From Reinekea marinisedimentorum (GTDB lineage: Bacteria > Pseudomonadota > Gammaproteobacteria > Pseudomonadales > Natronospirillaceae), in assembly GCF_004341165.1 (NCBI RefSeq), contig NZ_SLZR01000001.1, positions 186,001-250,000 of the forward strand: a stretch of 64,000 nucleotides of DNA. Reading direction: 5' to 3'. A program made the position numbers and the translations under genes. Shown here in pieces: positions 33,394 to 40,982 of this stretch (the stretch's first letter is position 1; the number at the start of each line of letters is the position of its first letter). The notes under the pieces were generated by a model, which made no database searches, was not told where the DNA came from, and was given only the letters and a program-made list of their open reading frames with translations.

Positions 33394-33729
33394 AGAAAAC
33401 CTCCTGGGAGTCATAAATTTGCTAAGTTAATGAATTATACGAGATATTATTGCGTAAATTTATAAAATTGAAAGAATAACGCACAGACATTGTTCGGTCA
33501 GGCCCCTAGAATAGTTGTCATTGAATTAAGGGGGGCAACCCGGTACGGCTTTACCCGGCCAGTACAACGCAAACCTCGTTACCCGCGAGCAATGCCGGAA
33601 GCACCTTTCGTAACCCGCGAAGCAACACTCTTTACCCGGAGTAAAAAAGAATCCAGAAGAGGCACCCCAGCGGTGTCTTTTCGACTTTACTGTCAGAAGA
33701 AATAGTTGAACCAACAAGGGAACAGAGCA
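33394..33729. promoter_or_regulatory. Divergent lrp-leuA intergenic region with repeats
   Basis: 336 bp without a gene. The leuA-proximal part has four copies of (T)TWACCCG at about 33551, 33579, 33611 and 33632, two of them inside longer similar blocks (ACCCGCGAGCAA and ACCCGCGAAGCAA). A stem-loop follows: AGAGGCACC, 5-nt loop CCAGC, GGTGTCTTT, ending in TTTT, about 60 nt before the leuA start. This might be an attenuator or a set of regulator sites. No leucine-rich leader peptide was found. Confidence 0.4.
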
Positions 33730-35445
33730 ATGTCGACACAGAACGAAGCAAAAACCGTTGCACAGCAAATGGCCGCTGCCGGCTCATTTGATCACACCAA
33801 ATACCGTTCTTACCCTGCTCTGACCCTGAAAGACCGCACCTGGCCGGATAAGGTTCTGACCAAAGCACCGACCATGTGCAGCGTAGACCTGCGCGATGGC
33901 AACCAGGCACTGGTTAAGCCGATGAGCGTTGAACAGAAAGTGAAGATGTTCAAGCTGCTGGTGAAATTGGGCTTCAAGGAGATCGAAATCGGTTTCCCTT
34001 CTGCTGCGCAACCGGAATATGACTTTGCCCGCCGCCTGATTGACGAAAACCTGATCCCGGATGACGTGACCATTCAGGTCTTGACCCAGGCGCGTGAGCA
34101 TTTGATTGAAAAAACCTTCGAGTCGATGAAAGGCGTGAAGCGCGCCATTATTCACGTCTATAACTCCACCTCGACCGTGCAGCGTGAACAAACCTTCGGT
34201 ATGAGCGAACAGCAGATTGCCGATATCGCCGTACAGGGCGCCAAGTGGGTGCAGGAATACGCTGAAAAGAATCCTGAATCCGAATGGGCGTTCGAATACT
34301 CTCCGGAAAGCTTTACCGGGACCGAAGTCGATTACGCCATTGAGGTCTGTAACAAGGTGATTGATGTCTGGCAGCCGAAGAACGGCCGCCATGTCATTAT
34401 TAATTTGCCGGCGACGGTCGAGATGTCGACGCCTAACGTCTTCGCCGACCAGATCGAATACATGTGTCGCGGTCTGCATCAGCGTGAACACATCGCCGTA
34501 AGCCTGCACACCCACAACGATCGTGGCTGTGGTGTTGCCGCAACCGAATTGGGCTTGATGGCTGGGGGTGACCGTGTCGAAGGCGCATTGTTCGGTAATG
34601 GTGAGCGCACCGGTAATATGGATTTGGTGACCCTGGCGATGAACTTCTATTCGCAGGGCATCGACCCGACACTGGATTTCAGCAACGTTCAGGAAATGAT
34701 CGACGTCTATCAGGAATGTACCGATTTACCGGTGCATCCGCGTCACCCGTGGGTCGGGGAATTGGTTTACACCGCCTTCTCCGGTTCGCATCAGGATGCC
34801 ATTCGTAAGTCATTGCAGTTCCACAATGATAACCAGTTGCCGCATTGGGAGGTAGCTTACCTGCCGATTAATCCGGCTGACTTGGGGCGCGATTACGAGG
34901 CCGTTGTGCGCATCAACAGCCAGTCTGGTAAGGGCGGTGTTGCGCACGTGCTGGAGCGCGACTATGGCATCGAATTACCGAAGTGGATGCATGGCCATGT
35001 CAGTAAGGTGGTGCAGAAGGCTGCCGAGCAGGCCGGTACAGAAATTCGCAGTGTACAGATTAAAGAGCTGTTCGATGCGCACTTCAGTGCCATTCCGGAT
35101 GGCTGGCATCTGTATGGCTATGATTTAACCTCCTCCTCGCAGCAGACTGAAGCCACCTTCCGCATTGAAGCCGCTGAGCCACTGGAATTAAAAGGCACTG
35201 GTCAGGGCGCACTGGAAGCGTTGGCGGATGCGCTGGGCAAGCATTACAAGGTGGTTATCAAGGTCACCCAGTTCGACGAACATGCCCTGCAGCAGGGTAC
35301 CGATGCCGATGCGATTGCCAGCCTGTGCATCACTGTTGACGGTGTGGAATCGGTTGCGGTTTCGATCAATGAAGATACCACCACCGCGAATCTGCAGGCG
35401 TTGCTCTCTGCTGTTGGCCGGGTTAGCGCGCAACTGAACATTTAG
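33730..35445 (+). CDS. leuA: 2-isopropylmalate synthase
   Basis: First committed step of leucine synthesis: 2-oxoisovalerate + acetyl-CoA to 2-isopropylmalate. 571 residues from the ATG at 33730 (AGGGA upstream; the frame extends to 33706 but without a site). Long-form LeuA: CSVDLRDGNQAL with the metal Asp, EIGFPSAAQPEYDF, HTHNDRGCGVA, GNGERTGNMDLV, and a C-terminal LeuA dimer/allosteric domain (about 440-571) for leucine feedback. No leuBCD genes are adjacent. It is followed by terminator 35474-35497, then the structured repeat. Confidence 0.96.
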   Translation: MSTQNEAKTVAQQMAAAGSFDHTKYRSYPALTLKDRTWPDKVLTKAPTMCSVDLRDGNQALVKPMSVEQKVKMFKLLVKLGFKEIEIGFPSAAQPEYDFARRLIDENLIPDDVTIQVLTQAREHLIEKTFESMKGVKRAIIHVYNSTSTVQREQTFGMSEQQIADIAVQGAKWVQEYAEKNPESEWAFEYSPESFTGTEVDYAIEVCNKVIDVWQPKNGRHVIINLPATVEMSTPNVFADQIEYMCRGLHQREHIAVSLHTHNDRGCGVAATELGLMAGGDRVEGALFGNGERTGNMDLVTLAMNFYSQGIDPTLDFSNVQEMIDVYQECTDLPVHPRHPWVGELVYTAFSGSHQDAIRKSLQFHNDNQLPHWEVAYLPINPADLGRDYEAVVRINSQSGKGGVAHVLERDYGIELPKWMHGHVSKVVQKAAEQAGTEIRSVQIKELFDAHFSAIPDGWHLYGYDLTSSSQQTEATFRIEAAEPLELKGTGQGALEALADALGKHYKVVIKVTQFDEHALQQGTDADAIASLCITVDGVESVAVSINEDTTTANLQALLSAVGRVSAQLNI

Positions 35446-35473
35446 TGCGGCTCAAGCCGCCGCGCTAAACAAA

Positions 35474-35497
35474 TGATGCCCGTTTCATCGGGCATCT
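35474..35497 (+). terminator. leuA terminator, left copy of direct repeat
   Basis: Stem GATGCCCG (35475-35482) and CGGGCATC (35489-35496), loop TTTCAT. It is 29 bp after leuA and has lost its T tract: the structured repeat begins after the first T. A second copy with one loop difference lies at 35658-35681. Confidence 0.75.
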
Positions 35498-35657
35498 CAG
35501 ACTGCTGACAAAGCAATCGCAGTCTTCGAGACGATGAAAAGGTATCGCTTAAATGGACGTCGAAAACATGGATGTTTTCGTCGAGCGTATCAGGACGATA
35601 CTTGCAGCGGTCCATTTAAGCGATACCTTTTTGTCGGCGGGGTTTATCGATAACCAG
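35498..35657 (+). repeat. Terminator-flanked structured repeat, copy 1
   Basis: 160 bp between two 24-nt direct repeats of the leuA terminator. It starts CAGACTG and the conserved part ends GGCGGGGTTTATC. The first 151 nt align without gaps to copy 2 (reverse complement at 44622-44775) with 11 differences. A perfect 22-bp inverted repeat is at 35537-35558 and 35610-35631. The 51-nt head between its arms is identical in both copies and holds two hairpins (CGAAAACA/TGTTTTCG and GTATC/GATAC). No ORF inside. Probably a non-autonomous mobile or structured-RNA element. Confidence 0.85.
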
Positions 35658-35681
35658 TGATGCCCGTTTAATCGGGCATCT
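35658..35681 (+). terminator. leuA terminator, right copy of direct repeat
   Basis: Same stem GATGCCCG/CGGGCATC as at 35474-35497 with loop TTTAAT, followed by TTTGCCC. It matches the left copy at 23 of 24 positions, so one of them is a duplication produced with the repeat. Confidence 0.75.
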
Positions 35682-35710
35682 TTGCCCACAGGCAAAGAAA
35701 CCGGCAGCCG

Positions 35711-36130
35711 TTACACCCGAAACTGACCGAGCTTATCGGTCACCTCGTTAACAGTGGCTACCATTTCCTGCGCAGCCAGCAAGCCATCCGTTGATAATGA
35801 ATCGCCCTGCAGGGAAAGCTGCTCCAGCCGTTCCATATTATCAGTGACGGATTTTACGATGCGCTGCTGGCTTTCCGAGGCGCTGCGAATCTCCTGCCCG
35901 CGCTGGTCTATTTCATGGAACTGCTCCGTGATCGGGTTGATGGTGCTGCCCGACTTTCCGGCAGCGGCCACCGCCTCTTCTGTGGCCTGCTCACCCTTCT
36001 TCATTAGCTGCCACGACTGCTGGGTATTCTGCTCCAGTACGCCAAAGGACTGTTGAATGCTGACAATCAACAGCAGGGTCATCACGGCTGGTAAGGCGAC
36101 CAAAGAGATCAGTTTGTATTTAACGTTCAT
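35711..36130 (-). CDS. Truncated methyl-accepting chemotaxis-like protein
   Basis: 139 residues. One membrane helix (about 7-27) followed directly by a helical stretch that looks like the last methylation helix and tail of an MCP (GQEIRSASESQQRIVKSVTD, ...AAQEMVATVNEVTDKLGQFRV). The periplasmic sensor, HAMP domain and the kinase-contact hairpin tip of a normal MCP (about 540 residues) are all missing. Likely an internal-deletion remnant that kept an open frame, or a tiny membrane coiled-coil protein. Chemotaxis function is unlikely. Confidence 0.55.
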   Translation of the reverse strand: MNVKYKLISLVALPAVMTLLLIVSIQQSFGVLEQNTQQSWQLMKKGEQATEEAVAAAGKSGSTINPITEQFHEIDQRGQEIRSASESQQRIVKSVTDNMERLEQLSLQGDSLSTDGLLAAQEMVATVNEVTDKLGQFRV

Positions 36131-36401
36131 TTTACGGCACGGCTGGCGGCGGAATTTGCACCGATGTTGCGCAGTTTTTATGACGTTTTTGTTGCCGCTT
36201 ACATTTTTGAACGAAGATCAAAAGATTGACGGAAAGGCCAGAGGATGCGGGCTCGTTGAAGCAAGGCGTGCGTTATCAGAAAAGGTGTCATAAAAGTGAA
36301 ATCAGAATTTCATATAAAGCCAGTAACGAGGTTTCATTGAATGGAGCAGGTGAAGTTGAATGTAAGGAGACGCCGATAAATTGCTCTTTGAGAATTAGAT
36401 T

Positions 36402-38015
36402 TTGAATGTCAGCTGGGTAAATTCATTTCGTGACAGAGCCACACTGATTGTTAGCCTGTTGCTACTCACTTTGCCGCTGGCGCTGTACAGCTATTCGATC
36501 GTTGTGGTCGTGCGTGCCGATAAATTAATGCAGGCGACAGACGCTGCCAATGAAGCCGTCTATGAAGCTGAAATTCTGCTGGATCATATAAACGGCGCGT
36601 TGATCAGTCTGGCCTCGCTCGACGACTCCAGCCTTGACTGTAATGAGCCCATGCTGCGCCAGATGCATGAACTCAGCTTTGAGCTGATTGGCGTGGAAGC
36701 CTTTTATCTGCTGGGGGCTGACGGTCAGTTGCTGTGTACAGACTGGCTGGCTGCCTTTTCTACCTTTGATGCCAGCGCACCGGCGCGTTCCGGCATTCAC
36801 TTCAGCCCTGAAGTCTATATTCCCGAAATTGGGCGCACCGGGGTGTATGTGTACCGCGTAAATGGCAGAGGCCAGTATATTGGCTCGTTGGTCGCCTCGG
36901 CCTACTTTCGGCAGGTGCTGAATCAGAATATCCCCGTTCAGGATGCATTGGCGTTCTACAACCGTAATTTTGAGCAGCCGGTCGCGCTCACGGGGTTGAT
37001 CTCCAGCGAGCGCCTGGTCGCCATTCGACGGGCTCTGGAAACCCCGCAGGAGACGCTGTTCGAGGCCGACAGTCAATCCCGGATTATCACGGCGCACTCT
37101 CTGCAATACCCGCGACTGGTTGCCGTTTATTTACTGAAGAAGCAATCAGTTGCTGAGATTCTGGCGGCGCATATTTCTGAGCTTGTCATGATTCTGCTGC
37201 TCAGCCTGCTGGCGATGCTGGGCTGGTTTAATTTCCGCCATCAAAAGATACACTCATACCGCTTTCAGCTGCAGTTGGCTCTCAGGCACAGCGAGTTTGA
37301 GCCCTACTTTCAACCTATTGTTGATATGCGAACGGGCGAATGGCTCGGTGTTGAGATCTTGGCGCGCTGGTTTCGTGCCGGTACGTCGGTGGCGTCTCCG
37401 GATGAGTTTATCGGTAAGGCCGAGAAGCATGGATTGCTCAAGGCGCTCACCCGCCAGGTGACCACCAAGTCGATCGCCCTGATGGAAGACATCGTTGAGC
37501 GGTACCCGGATTTCTATTTTTCCATCAACCTGTCACCCAATCAGATGGATCAGGTTACCGTTGATTTCGTGGTTGGCTTGTTGCAGCAGAATGAGAAGAT
37601 TAAGCCGTGTAACATCCGCTTTGAGATTACCGAGCAGGGGCTGGCAGAGGTCAACAAAGTGAAGTTCAGGCAAACCGTCGAACAGCTCAGTGCCCACGGA
37701 ATATACATTGGCCTGGATGATTTCGGTGCGGGTCAATCGGGGCTGGAGTATTTCAGCAACATCACCCCGCATTTTCTTAAGATAGACCGCCGGTTTGTGT
37801 CCGCTATTCCTCATCCGCAGAGTGTGGATTACCAGATCCTGAAAACCATTGTGCAACTGGCGAAAATGCTCAACCTGACCATCGTTGCCGAAGGCATAGA
37901 AACGGAACAGCACGCCCGCTGGCTCATTGATCAGGGCATTCAGAAAGGCCAGGGTTGGCTTTATCACAAGCCAATGGCCGAGGCCGAACTCTGGGCGAAG
38001 CTGAGCGCAGAGTAA
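36402..38015 (+). CDS. CSS-motif/EAL c-di-GMP phosphodiesterase
   Basis: 537 residues. Membrane helix (about 13-35), a periplasmic domain of about 200 residues with two cysteines (LDCNEP, LLCTDW) like the redox-sensing CSS domain, a second helix (about 258-278), then an EAL domain (about 295-530). EAL residues: EPYFQPIVDM, the motif glutamate kept in GVEILARW (EIL for EAL), NLSPNQ, FEITEQGL, LDDFGAGQSG, LKIDRRFV, VAEGIETE. So probably active on c-di-GMP. The second cysteine motif reads CTD, not CSS. The start is TTG at 36402 with a weak site upstream. Confidence 0.85.
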   Translation: MNVSWVNSFRDRATLIVSLLLLTLPLALYSYSIVVVVRADKLMQATDAANEAVYEAEILLDHINGALISLASLDDSSLDCNEPMLRQMHELSFELIGVEAFYLLGADGQLLCTDWLAAFSTFDASAPARSGIHFSPEVYIPEIGRTGVYVYRVNGRGQYIGSLVASAYFRQVLNQNIPVQDALAFYNRNFEQPVALTGLISSERLVAIRRALETPQETLFEADSQSRIITAHSLQYPRLVAVYLLKKQSVAEILAAHISELVMILLLSLLAMLGWFNFRHQKIHSYRFQLQLALRHSEFEPYFQPIVDMRTGEWLGVEILARWFRAGTSVASPDEFIGKAEKHGLLKALTRQVTTKSIALMEDIVERYPDFYFSINLSPNQMDQVTVDFVVGLLQQNEKIKPCNIRFEITEQGLAEVNKVKFRQTVEQLSAHGIYIGLDDFGAGQSGLEYFSNITPHFLKIDRRFVSAIPHPQSVDYQILKTIVQLAKMLNLTIVAEGIETEQHARWLIDQGIQKGQGWLYHKPMAEAELWAKLSAE

Positions 38016-38078
38016 TTTAGTTTGCCTTTATATAAGTTTTTGCTAATATAAATCCCAACGAGATTGGGAGAAAGAGTT

Positions 38079-38447
38079 ATGGCAACCGTTAAACTAACCA
38101 AAGAGAATTTTGAACAGACACTGACTGACAATGACATCGTGATTGTCGATTTCTGGGCAAGCTGGTGTGGCCCCTGCAAAACCTTCGGGCCGATCTTTGA
38201 AGCCGAGAGTGACAACCACGCGGATGTAGTGTTTGCCAAGATCAACACAGAAGAGGAGCAGGAACTTGCCGGAGCGCTGAATATCCGTTCAATTCCGACG
38301 ACCATGATCTTCCGTGAAAATGTTCTGCTGTTTAATCAGGCGGGCGTGTTACCGGCAGCGGGCATCCGAGAGATTTTGACCAAAGCCCGAGAGCTGGATA
38401 TGGATCAGGTGCGCGCAGATATTGAAGCGCAAAAAAAGGCCGGTTAA
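38079..38447 (+). CDS. Thioredoxin family protein
   Basis: Protein disulfide reductase, 122 residues from the ATG at 38079 (GGGAGAAAGAG upstream). Active site WCGPCK in VIVDFWASWCGPCKTFGP; cis-Pro in IRSIPTTMIF. The C-terminal tail ELDMDQVRADIEAQKKAG is longer and more charged than TrxA of E. coli. Downstream is a strong terminator. Could be a main or an additional thioredoxin. Confidence 0.92.
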   Translation: MATVKLTKENFEQTLTDNDIVIVDFWASWCGPCKTFGPIFEAESDNHADVVFAKINTEEEQELAGALNIRSIPTTMIFRENVLLFNQAGVLPAAGIREILTKARELDMDQVRADIEAQKKAG

Positions 38448-38468
38448 GCGGACTGATCGGATGAAAGA

Positions 38469-38496
38469 AACGGCTGCAGAACGCAGCCGTTTTTTA
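38469..38496 (+). terminator. Intrinsic terminator after thioredoxin gene
   Basis: Stem AACGGCTGC (38469-38477) and GCAGCCGTT, 5-nt loop AGAAC, followed by six T. The A run on the left could serve the convergent gene at 38510 as well. Confidence 0.92.
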
Positions 38497-38509
38497 TTTG
38501 CATCAAAAA

Positions 38510-39856
38510 CTAGTCTGATTGCTTCAGGTTATGTCGTTCCATATAGGTGGCGACACGGTGCGCCGCATCCGCGAAATCGGTAACCTCGCGTTGCAGCTTG
38601 CTGACATCATAGTCCTTACCGCTCTTAACCATCATGACCGCCTCTGAAAGACGCTTGGCAAAGAACTCACCGGATTGCTCAAACTCCGGGGTCTGTACAA
38701 ACTGAATGCCGTTGTACGGCGTTGGTACACCGGTCGGGTGGAGCATGTCGCTCTTGGCGATGGATTCCATGGTGATCGCCGCAAAGGGCGCAAATGCCTG
38801 ATAGTCGGCATTGCTGTAAAGAGTTGTGCGCGTGCCCGGCGGAACCGCGCTGATGCCGTATTGCTCGGCAACCAGCTTCTGATACTCATCCGAGGTTGCC
38901 CACTGAATAAAGCGCCAGGCAGCTGATTTTTCCAGCGAGCTGCTGGACACGGCAAAGCCCCAGGACCACAGCCAGCTGCTGCCCTGCTTGCTGGTCTCAT
39001 AGGGTGCATAGGCAAAACCAACTTCATTGGTGTTCAGTGCTGCGGAAACCGAGCTGCCGGCTGCCGTCGAGTCGACCCAGATATCACATTCGCCGGCGGT
39101 AAAGGCCGCCAGGTTCTGGTTATAGCCGTTCTCCCAGGCGGTTGGCAGACCAAAGTCTCTCTGCAACCTCAGGTACTGAGTCAGGGCATCGTGCCAGGCC
39201 TGGCTGCCGACATCGGTATTCCATTCTTCGTCGTACCAGCGGCCGCCAAAGCTGTTGGCAATGATGGTCATCAGGGCAATATTTTCACCCCAGCCAGCCT
39301 TACCCCTCAGGCAGATGTTGCCATAGGTGCCGCCGCTTTTGAGCTTTAGATCTGCCAGCAGCTGGGCCACTTCGGTCCAGGTCGGCTCTTTGCTAATGCT
39401 CAGACCGAATTGCTTGAATCGGTCTTTGCGGTAGTAGGTCATCGAGCTTTCGCCGTAAAACGGCATGCCGTAGAAGTCGCCGTCAAACTGAAAGCCGTTT
39501 ATGACCGACTCGATAAAGTGTTGGCTGGCAAAGGTGCTCACCACACTTGACGGTGCCGGCTCCAGCTTGCCGGTTTTACTCCAGTTGAAGGCCTGCAGGT
39601 AGCCCAGGGTATAGATATCGTATTCACTTTTAGCTCGCTTGCTGTCGCGGGTCAGGCGAATACGCAGCGTGCTCTCATCGAGCGTGGTCCAGTTGATGGA
39701 GATATCGGGGTTCTGTTCCAGGAAGTGGCTGGAAAGTTCCTGGACACGCAACATATCAGGGTTATTCACCGTTGCTATGTTGATTTCACCGGCCTGGGCT
39801 GCGGCGGTGAACATTGCTAGGCCGGCAGTGGCGAGCATTTTTAGGGTCGTCTTCAT
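38510..39856 (-). CDS. ABC transporter sugar/polyol-binding protein (orphan)
   Basis: 448 residues from the ATG at 39856 (the frame extends to 39952 but the signal peptide begins here). Signal peptide about 1-23 (AQA-G). Family 1 extracellular solute-binding fold: LNTNEVGFAYAP, SSWLWSWGFAVSSSS, WRFIQWATSDEYQK. Most like sorbitol/mannitol- or general sugar-binding proteins. No permease or ATPase gene is adjacent on either side, so its transporter must be elsewhere or it is a stray copy. Confidence 0.85.
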   Translation of the reverse strand: MKTTLKMLATAGLAMFTAAAQAGEINIATVNNPDMLRVQELSSHFLEQNPDISINWTTLDESTLRIRLTRDSKRAKSEYDIYTLGYLQAFNWSKTGKLEPAPSSVVSTFASQHFIESVINGFQFDGDFYGMPFYGESSMTYYRKDRFKQFGLSISKEPTWTEVAQLLADLKLKSGGTYGNICLRGKAGWGENIALMTIIANSFGGRWYDEEWNTDVGSQAWHDALTQYLRLQRDFGLPTAWENGYNQNLAAFTAGECDIWVDSTAAGSSVSAALNTNEVGFAYAPYETSKQGSSWLWSWGFAVSSSSLEKSAAWRFIQWATSDEYQKLVAEQYGISAVPPGTRTTLYSNADYQAFAPFAAITMESIAKSDMLHPTGVPTPYNGIQFVQTPEFEQSGEFFAKRLSEAVMMVKSGKDYDVSKLQREVTDFADAAHRVATYMERHNLKQSD

Positions 39857-40160
39857 GGTTTCCGTCTTTTTTATAGTGTGAACTATCAGCAAGAATGTTC
39901 GAAATGCTGAAGGCTGAGTAGCCGATTTTGACGTTGAATTGATCTGATTCAAGCACTTTCTGTTATTTTTGATCTTATATGCGTGGTGATTAACGAAATT
40001 TGCTCATTAATGTCATCAAAATGGCAGGTGTAATCAAAAGTCGACACACTTTGGGAGGGTTGGCAGGCTGCAGTCAGCTTGCTTTTCCCATGAACTCGAA
40101 GCATGTTATGAAGAAACCAGTTCAACCGACCATTCGTCAGGCGATGTAAACAGAAAGCTT
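39857..40160. other. Gene-free divergent promoter region
   Basis: 304 bp between the solute-binding-protein gene (-) and the Ap4A phosphorylase gene (+). AT-rich in the first two thirds; the promoters of both genes should lie here. I see no clear operator, riboswitch or small gene. Confidence 0.5.
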
Positions 40161-40982
40161 ATGAATTTATGGCAGGAAATGGCGGCCGTTGCTCAGGCTG
40201 CAAGCAGCAAAGGCGCGCTGCATTCGATAGAAAATACCGCTGAAATCATCACCGATGACGGCATCGACTTTGTTGTGCGGCTTGCCCCGGGCCTGGCGGC
40301 CAAGCCGCAACCGTTGAAGCAAGCGGAGCCGGTTTCGAAGTCCAAACCCGGTACAGCGAAGCAGTCGCCGTTTCTGCCGCCGGAAAAAGACCTGCTGGTG
40401 TGTCAGGTAAACGATGCCTATAGCCTGGTGCTTAATAAGTTCAATGTTCTGGAGACGCATGCACTGCTCACCACCACGGACTTTGTTGAGCAGACAGACC
40501 TGTTGACGCTGGCGGATTTTATCGCCGTCTCCTGGGCGCTCGGTGAAGCGGATGGTCTGGTGTTTTATAACGGAGGCAAGACCGCCGGAGCATCTCAGCC
40601 ACACCGCCATTTTCAGCTGGTGCCGAAGAACCTGGGCTATGGCGTATTGCCCATTGAGACGGCTGTGCAGCAGTGGCATGAAGGTCGCCGAAAACAGCTG
40701 TTCCCCTTTGTCTATCGCGCCTATTGGCTGACCGATTACCGACCGGAAACCCTGCTCGAAGCCTGGCGTAAGCTGGAGTTTCAGTGTCAGCCGTTTAACC
40801 TGTTGATTACCCGCAATTGGATGCTGGTAGTGCCGCGCCGGGCAGAGTCAGCGGGAAGTATTTCGGTGAACAGCCTGGGCTATGCCGGCGCTCTGCTGGT
40901 CAAAACCGAGCCGGAGTTGAACCGGCTGAAGCAGCAGGGCCCGCTGGCGTTGCTGGCAGAGGTTAGTCAGCCTTTGTCGTAA
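40161..40982 (+). CDS. ATP adenylyltransferase (Ap4A phosphorylase)
   Basis: Breaks diadenosine tetraphosphate with phosphate to ATP and ADP. 273 residues. The HIT-superfamily GASQPHRHFQLVP motif carries the active-site histidines at about residues 150-162; LLVCQVNDAYSLVLNKFNVL and the C-terminal FNLLITRNWMLVVPRR, GYAGALLVK complete the Apa1/2 pattern. Its last 16 bp overlap the convergent Memo-like gene. Confidence 0.87.
   Translation: MNLWQEMAAVAQAASSKGALHSIENTAEIITDDGIDFVVRLAPGLAAKPQPLKQAEPVSKSKPGTAKQSPFLPPEKDLLVCQVNDAYSLVLNKFNVLETHALLTTTDFVEQTDLLTLADFIAVSWALGEADGLVFYNGGKTAGASQPHRHFQLVPKNLGYGVLPIETAVQQWHEGRRKQLFPFVYRAYWLTDYRPETLLEAWRKLEFQCQPFNLLITRNWMLVVPRRAESAGSISVNSLGYAGALLVKTEPELNRLKQQGPLALLAEVSQPLS

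Noticed and set aside
33490-33705. 71-codon plus-strand frame before leuA
   Set aside because: Arg/Pro-rich frame produced by the repeated ACCCG blocks, no ribosome-binding site, reads into the leuA ribosome-binding region; treated as leader sequence.
35498-35657. Repeat copy 1 as an insertion sequence or group II intron
   Set aside because: Too short (about 155 bp), no ORF, no domain V type hairpin; class C introns also insert after terminators but do not duplicate the target.
35498-35657. Repeat as a site-specific integrated cassette with att sites
   Set aside because: The flanking direct repeats differ completely between the two loci and match the local terminator, so they are not a carried att site.
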